Source: Chenopodium formosanum
Lineage: Eukaryota; Streptophyta; Magnoliopsida; Caryophyllales; Amaranthaceae
Direction: 5' to 3'
DNA length: 64,000 bases
Assembly (NCBI GenBank): GCA_024500155.1
Contig: CM044867.1
Location: forward strand, 27,601,632 to 27,665,631
Positions 58,311 through 64,000 of this stretch are shown one piece after another (within the stretch, counting starts at the first letter, position 1; the number at the start of each line of letters is the position of its first letter). The notes beneath the pieces were generated by a model, which saw nothing but the letters and a program-made list of their open reading frames with translations, ran no database searches and was not told the DNA's origin. The position numbers were made by a program, and so were the translations under genes.

Positions 58311-60611
58311 AACTCCCCCAAGCTAAACCTTTGCTTGTCCCTATAAAAAGCAATGAATAAATAAATCAATATTTCACCCCAAATACATTCAAACCAATAA
58401 ATACGATTCAAGGCAATTTCGATAAATATATTAAAGTCAATCACTCAAATCCATTCAATTACCAATCTTCCCTAACAATTTTCAAGTAGAGCAAGCCACA
58501 AGAGCATATAAAATTCAAGACTAGTGCTCACACACTCAACTCTCATTTATGTGGCGAGTAAAAGATGTACTCGATTGCTCCCCAACCAACCCTTTAAATG
58601 TGAACAATGCCCTCCCAACTCACACACTCGTGTGTTTAAAAAGACATACACTCCACCTAGTATTCGACTCAGGAATATGTCAAATCATTCTTTGCATTGA
58701 TAAACAACTAATTTCACATTCATACAACTCTATGCACAAAGGTCGGAAGGTCTTCAAAGCTTGTAATGTAAGGCTTGGGTAAAGGGTAGGATAAAATTTG
58801 GGAAAAGTGAGAGTAAAGCCATGCTTAAGGGAGCCAAATCTTAACAAATAAAACCAAGGTCAAAAATAAATAATGACCATAAATCTCCAACTCAACTCTA
58901 CAAAAATTTACCAAACAACCAATCCAATATTAACAATATTTTCAACACTTACAATAAATCACTCATACAAATATGATATTATGGAACTTGAGTGAACAAA
59001 CAAAATTTGAATTTTTTTTTTTTTTTTTTTTTTTCCTTTTGAACTTCTTTTTTTTTTTTTTTTTTTTTTTTTGAGTAACCTTCAATTAGAACACTTGCAT
59101 ATTGAAACAATTTTTTTCTTTTGCTCCTTTTTTTCTTTTTATCTCACATTGAAATTTTTTCAACTATGAACAACAATTTTCATTTTTTTCCAATTAACAT
59201 ACAAGAACAAATATCTTATCATATCCACCCAAATTGTGCAAATTATGTGCACACTATAACTCCCTCACCTCACTAACTAGTAGCTCCCCCAAGCTAAGCT
59301 TGGGACTAGTAACCAATGGGGAAAAATTAAGCTCGTAATGTGGCTAAATAAACAATAAAAGGTTAAGGAAACAACATGGGTAGCAAGAAGGGAACAAATG
59401 TATCTAATATCATCTGAAGGCTACCTAAAAGAACAAATGCCTTCGTCCTCCTCAATGTGCCTAATAATGAGTCATACAAACATTACTCAAAGTTAAAAAC
59501 CAATACTCAACTTCATTGACATACCAGGAACTAACACACATTCCTCAACAATCAACTAGTCAAGCACTATATTCACAAGTAGTTGGGCAAAATTGACGCA
59601 TATTAAGGTTTCAAGGCAATCAAACATACAATCATGATCAACTAATCCACAATATTTATCATCAATAACCAAGAATCAAAACAATTCCGAAAAATTTTAA
59701 TCAAGGGGCACAGGGAAGCATGATTCATAATTCATTAGAATGTATTTTTGGATTTTTTTATTTTTTTAAAGCAATAAATCTAACCTAGGAAAAAAATAAA
59801 ATCTAGACTAATAAAGAAATAAAAAAACTAGACTAAGAAAGCAATAAAACTAAACTAAGCACAACAAAGAAAATAAAAAGAGAAGGGAAAGAAAGAGTGC
59901 CTATATATGTACAAGAAATCCCCCCCAAGCTAAATCAAACAATGTTCCCATTGGCTTAAAGGGAAGTTAGTAACCCAAGTGACTACCCCACATCATCAAA
60001 CCCGTAACCACCACCATCCCAAGCATTGCAATGCATCACCTTAGTACAATTTTGAGCAAGAAAGGAACAAAGTGTTAGTAGGAAGAGAGGCAAAAACAAG
60101 TCAGGTTCACTATTTTGCTCATAAATTTTTTTATGCAAATGATAATTCAATGGTTCTAATTTCATTGGAAAGTAGACTTGAAGAGCTTTCCAACGATTGG
60201 TCACACGCAAAGTTTCGTTAAGAAACGCAAAAGTTATGGCGTTTTGAAGTTGGCCATATTTGCTGACGCGCTCTCGCGCCCGACCGGGCCCGTCTCCAAG
60301 GTACGATCAGGTGGTTTCTTGATACTCGTTGCACGAGATTCCTTTTTGGCCTTGATTTTCTTCGTATTTTTGCTTGATTGAGCAAATGCCACCCGATCGG
60401 GTGGGACTTTCAGTACAGGCTCGATTTTCGCAACTTGCTCATTTTTCTCCACTTGTTCATCTTCAACCCCAAGCCCTACACAATTTAGAGCTCTTTCTAT
60501 AGCATCCACTTCATCTTTCCATGTAGTAGTTTTTCCTGCGGAAGATGTAACACAAAATACCGCCTCCAAGGGATCTCTAACGAGAGCTTGGGGCTTATTA
60601 GAAAAATTATT
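58311..60611 (-). mobile_element. Element A copy 2, cut by the PEX7 deletion
   Basis: Counterpart of 22207-24504. Polypurine tract, T-runs (longer here, 59010-59072), 3' region and the start of the post-protease ORF (60234-60611) are kept. Protease and gag are gone because the deletion breakpoint lies at 60611. Confidence 0.8.
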
Positions 60612-60618
60612 ATTAGAA
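60612..60618. other. Seven-base filler at the deletion junction
   Basis: ATTAGAA belongs to neither flank of the deletion as read in copy 1. It forms part of a second TTATTAGAAA (60610-60619) next to one at 60595-60604, so it looks templated from the adjacent strand. Confidence 0.85.
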
Positions 60619-61004
60619 AGATTTTGTCTTGTGATTGGAATATGTATGATGATTATTTGCTGGCTACCGGGGCGGTGGATAATATGGTTCGGGTTTGGGA
60701 TGTGAGGAGTATTAGGACTCCCATTGCTGTTCTTTCTGGTCATGAGTATGCTGTAATGAAGGTTAAGTTTTCGCCACATCGCCGGAACATGGTTATGAGT
60801 TTTTCTTTAGATTACACGGTTTGTATGTGGGATTTTACGGTGGAGGATGCTTTAATTGAGAAGTATGATCTTCATACTGATTCCCCAGGCGGGATCGATA
60901 TGAGTTTTTTTGACGAAGGGTTGTTGGCTAGTACTGCTTGGGATGGGATGACTTATGTTTGGCAACGTGGAACTGATCCTAGAGCCGAAGGAGGTATGTT
61001 ATAA
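60619..61004 (+). pseudogene. PEX7: PEX7 copy 2, 5'-truncated
   Basis: It matches PEX7 copy 1 from the last two bases of codon 197 to the stop, so 127 residues (ILSCDWNMYDDYLL to GGML) remain, the last three blades or so. Promoter, start codon and blades 1-4 are deleted. An incidental ORF opens from TTG at 60588 in antisense retroelement sequence and fuses to it, but there is no ATG in context. Such a fragment should not fold into a propeller. Downstream sequence is intact. Confidence 0.92.
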
Positions 61005-61250
61005 TTTCTTGTGTTGAGAAATTTATGTCTTGATATATTTAGTGTTTAATAAAAATCATCTAACACAACTTTTTTTTTTGATGTAATTGGAATGAGTTGA
61101 TCATGCATTCACCCCTTTTTTGGTTGTTCAATGATCTTTATTTATAAAACATGCTGTGTATATTGTAGATGGATGCAAATGGAAATGTAAGCTATGTTTG
61201 TTCCGAAAATGGTAGCTTAATAAATTGCTGATAGTGATGGGTAATTGCTT

Positions 61251-61408
61251 ATGTAATGTTGGGAATCTTTACTGGTATGCTGAATTGCTGAGTTATAAGT
61301 TTTACCTGCTGTACTTTAGGAACTAGTTTGGACACTCTTTATCCTTGCCATATTCTTTATCAATGCAAGAGTGTGCACAGACTGTACATTATTAGGATTC
61401 AGGGATTT
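61251..61408 (+). repeat. Direct repeat R1, left unit, copy 2
   Basis: Counterpart of 27323-27480. Confidence 0.75.
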
Positions 61409-62424
61409 TGCTTTATCACTGTATTTTGCTGAGATTATCCCTATCCAAGGATTCAAGGGTTTCTAGAATATTCCCCATAAGTAGACTTGCACCCCCTCTC
61501 TTTAGGGAAAATCCATTATATTGTAAATTACATAGAGCTGGATCAATAATAGTAAATTGTATAAGTACATGGCAAAGATTCGGAGGAGGACCATTTCATC
61601 TCCCATACCTGGTACTTCTGTCCATATTAAACAGAAGAATCAAGGCTTATTTGGGCAGTGGATGTAACTTCGTGTGTTTTTCTTCCCTTTATGGGTTGAA
61701 GAGATGGAATTGTATGGATTTGTGAAGTGGAAGGAAAGTAGCTGCTGTTAGCTAATTGAAAGTGAGGAAAGGGTGTTGTAAAAAGGCCATTATGCGGCAT
61801 TGCAATAATCGGGTTAGTTTATCGAAGGCTTTTCAGTTAGTTGTAAGAGTGACATGTCGGACATCAAAGTGGTTGACAGGTAAAGGAAGATATCTTAAAG
61901 GTTTATTGTTAATTTCAATAATTTGTAAGGAGGCAAGGAGCTTAATGGAATTGTGAATATGGAGTATTAAAGTTGTTCAGTGCCCTCTAATTCAAAGCCA
62001 ATTTGAGGACTCAATCCTCTTTCTTCTCCAAGTTTCTATGCTTGATGAGTTGATGGTATTGTATTATTATAACTTAGAACCTACTAAGGAGTAGTATGTT
62101 TCTTAACCTATGTAGAAATTGGGTAGCTTAAATATTTAAATGGTGATTAGTGAAATAGTTCCTTTGCTGACTTACATGAAAGACTCCTTGGGAAGTTTAG
62201 CTTTGAACTTATCATACATCCTTGCAAATACTGAAATACATATTGGGTCAATGAACTTGTCTGCTGGTTCTTGGTTACTATTTTTCCCCTTAAAATCCTG
62301 GAATTGAATTATATTTGCTTGGTTTTGAACTTTTGACTGAGACTGTAAAGCCCTAATCAGCATTTTATTAGTTTATTTTCCTGTTTTATTACTCCCCAGT
62401 CCCTACTAGTTTTCTTAATTGTTG

Positions 62425-62577
62425 ATGTAATGTTGGGAAACTTTACTGTTATGCAGTTGCTGAGGTATATGTTTGACTTGCTTTACCTTAGGAACTAGTT
62501 TGGACATTTCCATCCCTGCCATATTTCTTTACAATTTAAGAGTGCACACATTGTACACTATTAGGATTCAGGGATTT
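62425..62577 (+). repeat. Direct repeat R1, right unit, copy 2
   Basis: Counterpart of 28497-28649. Confidence 0.75.
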
Positions 62578-62673
62578 ATAATTGCTCTTGTGACTTGTGA
62601 CTGTTGGCAGGAAGTAATGTCCTCAATTGGCAGTAACTTGTTTTTTGTTTTTTTTTTTTTTGGTGTTTTGTAG

Positions 62674-63559
62674 ACTCTATGGATCCTCAATTGGAAATGC
62701 TTTGTGGATCAATTATGAAGCTTGAGGTGGAGAACAAGAATGATACGCCACATACATCACCAGTGGCGGAGCCACCCTTATGCACGGTGGGTCACTTGAC
62801 CCAGGAGAAGGAAAAAAAAAAAAAAAAAGGGCCATTAAATATTAAACATTGCATTAAATAATCATAAGCGCTCATTAGTCAAGTGGTTAAAGCCTCATTC
62901 CTCTATATTGAGGTCACTGATCAAAGCCCACCAACAGCGTTTCCATTATCTTTTGCTTTCTTTGTTACTTCTTTTTTTTTTTTTCCTTTTTTATTCTCAC
63001 TAGGTAACTTATTGAAATTTATTTTTTAATTTATTACCTTCATCCCTCAAATCTTACATTCTTTCTAAATCTTTTTTGTAATTTTACTGGTGATTTGTCA
63101 ATTATCTGCCACAAATCCTCCTCCTCTTCCACAAGATATTTTGACAAACTTTTAAATAAATCGAATGTACAATAAAATATTATACATCTGTTATAAAGTT
63201 ACCCTAAAATGAGTAAAAATGACCCTAATATGAATAAATGTTACCTTGGCATAAATATAAGTTGCAAAGTATTTATTCTTTATTAATAAAAGTAACCCAA
63301 AATTTTTTTAAAGTGACCTAAAATTTGATAAAAGTGTCCTCTGATGTCCAGTAAATTACTGTACACCGTATGTATACAAATTTGGAATGAATTTTTTATT
63401 AGCTTTTAGAATATATATACATTAATTATTGATTTGTATGCGATCGATTGGTGACGGTGAGTCGGTGACCTAGCACCCACAAAATCCTGGATCCGCCACT
63501 GTACATCACCCGATCTTCATCCAATTGAAAGCCCTATTGCATCCTCTAATCTTATTTGA
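62674..63559 (+). pseudogene. Exon-like ORF split by the hAT element, copy 2
   Basis: Counterpart of 28747-29646. On the far side, one base differs (TCACCCGAT instead of TCACTCGAT), which would change Leu to Pro but keeps the frame open to the TGA at 63557-63559. Confidence 0.4.
62761..63501. mobile_element. Non-autonomous hAT-type element, copy 2
   Basis: Same ends and the same 8-bp TACATCAC duplication (62753-62760, 63502-63509). It is 741 bp, shorter by 14 bp, mainly in the A-run. The tRNA-like segment is at 62867-62941. Confidence 0.85.
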
Positions 63560-64000
63560 GAACTAGAATATTTGAACTTGTGTTTTGAAACTTGGTTTGT
63601 AATTTGTTAAGTACACTCTTGGTTTGTAATTGATAATTAGGTACCAAACTTAGACTGTGTTTTATTTTGGACTATTTGTTAGGTTTGAAGCACTAAGTGT
63701 TTGAACCTTTGCTCTTGTTTGTTTGAAAATCGAGGGTTTGAAAAATTTAGGTGGTTTGAAACTTTGAAAAATTAGGATGTTCATTTGTTCAGGTCATTTT
63801 CAGGTATAATAAGCATAGGTATGCAGCTCAAAAGTCAACATTCATTTTCAGTATGGTGGTATAAGCATAGGTATGAAGCTCAAAAGTCAACATTCATTTT
63901 GGATTAGTAAAACATATTGAAATTGTCTCCAATCGAATTTTTGGTTTGAACTTCAATGGATACAACGAAAGATTCCCTCCTTGGACTCTTCATTCCGCTG
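63560..64000. other. Non-coding spacer to the window edge, copy 2
   Basis: Counterpart of 29647-30087, including the two-unit repeat at 63811 and 63862. Nothing else was seen. Confidence 0.5.

Larger units (their letters stand above)
61005..62673. other. PEX7 downstream spacer, copy 2
   Basis: Counterpart of 27077-28746, essentially identical. It contains the R1 repeat pair. Confidence 0.5.
34928..64000. repeat. Tandem segmental duplication, copy 2 (incomplete)
   Basis: Counterpart of 1-30087 with the same gene order. Differences seen: 16 extra bp near 36035; a 4-bp loss near 44005; longer C-runs near 47575 and 50775; presence of gene X exon 1 (about 1.17 kb missing from copy 1); 16 bp missing in the element B gag (near 55365); and a 2,186 bp deletion with a 7-bp filler at 60612. 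Substitutions are sparse by eye; identity was not computed. Confidence 0.95.

Noticed and set aside
60234..60779. 181-codon minus-strand ORF in copy 2
   Set aside because: Chimera of the retroelement post-protease ORF and antisense PEX7 created by the deletion.

Overview
The window is nuclear DNA of a flowering plant, probably a eudicot. It is AT-rich and has spliceosomal GT-AG introns, a plant-type PEX7 gene, several Ty3/gypsy fragments, an hAT-type element and Stowaway-like MITEs. The species cannot be named from the sequence; Caryophyllales is only a guess from the MITE ends.

The main structure is a large direct tandem duplication. Bases 1-30087 reappear, nearly identical, at 34928-64000. 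The period is 34,927 bp at the left edge and drifts with indels. Copy 2 runs off the right edge, so 30088-34927 is seen once.

Order in copy 1: right part of a roughly 3.4 kb inserted element (1-1998); LTR fragment and decayed gag-protease element E1 (1999-5134, minus); second LTR fragment and stub E2 (5133-5867); decayed Tat-type gag with PBS and 490 bp LTR (5868-8128, minus); gene X, a seven-exon minus-strand gene reduced here to exons 2-7 (8856-13393); spacer with a frameshifted uS15-like exon (15730-15905); two gag-protease elements B and A sharing one 1.3 kb LTR (16969-25566, minus); the PEX7 promoter and intact single-exon PEX7 (26102-27076, plus); a downstream spacer with an exon-like ORF split by an hAT-type element (28834-29588, 8-bp TSD TACATCAC); spacer; then an LTR (32456-33515) broken by the start of the 3.4 kb insertion (33516-36939).

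Copy 2 repeats this order with two large differences. It keeps gene X exon 1 (49295-49858), but that exon has an in-frame TGA. It has lost about 2.19 kb spanning the element A gag, the PEX7 promoter and the first 197 PEX7 codons, so its PEX7 is a 3' stub (60619-61004). The copies have therefore decayed reciprocally: PEX7 is intact only in copy 1, and gene X exon 1 survives only in copy 2. The only gene here that looks fully functional is PEX7 of copy 1, the receptor for PTS2 cargo of peroxisomes.

The retroelements carry gag and a truncated protease but no reverse transcriptase or integrase that I can see, like TR-GAG type non-autonomous LTR elements. False duplication of two haplotypes in the assembly must be excluded before biological meaning is given to the tandem arrangement.
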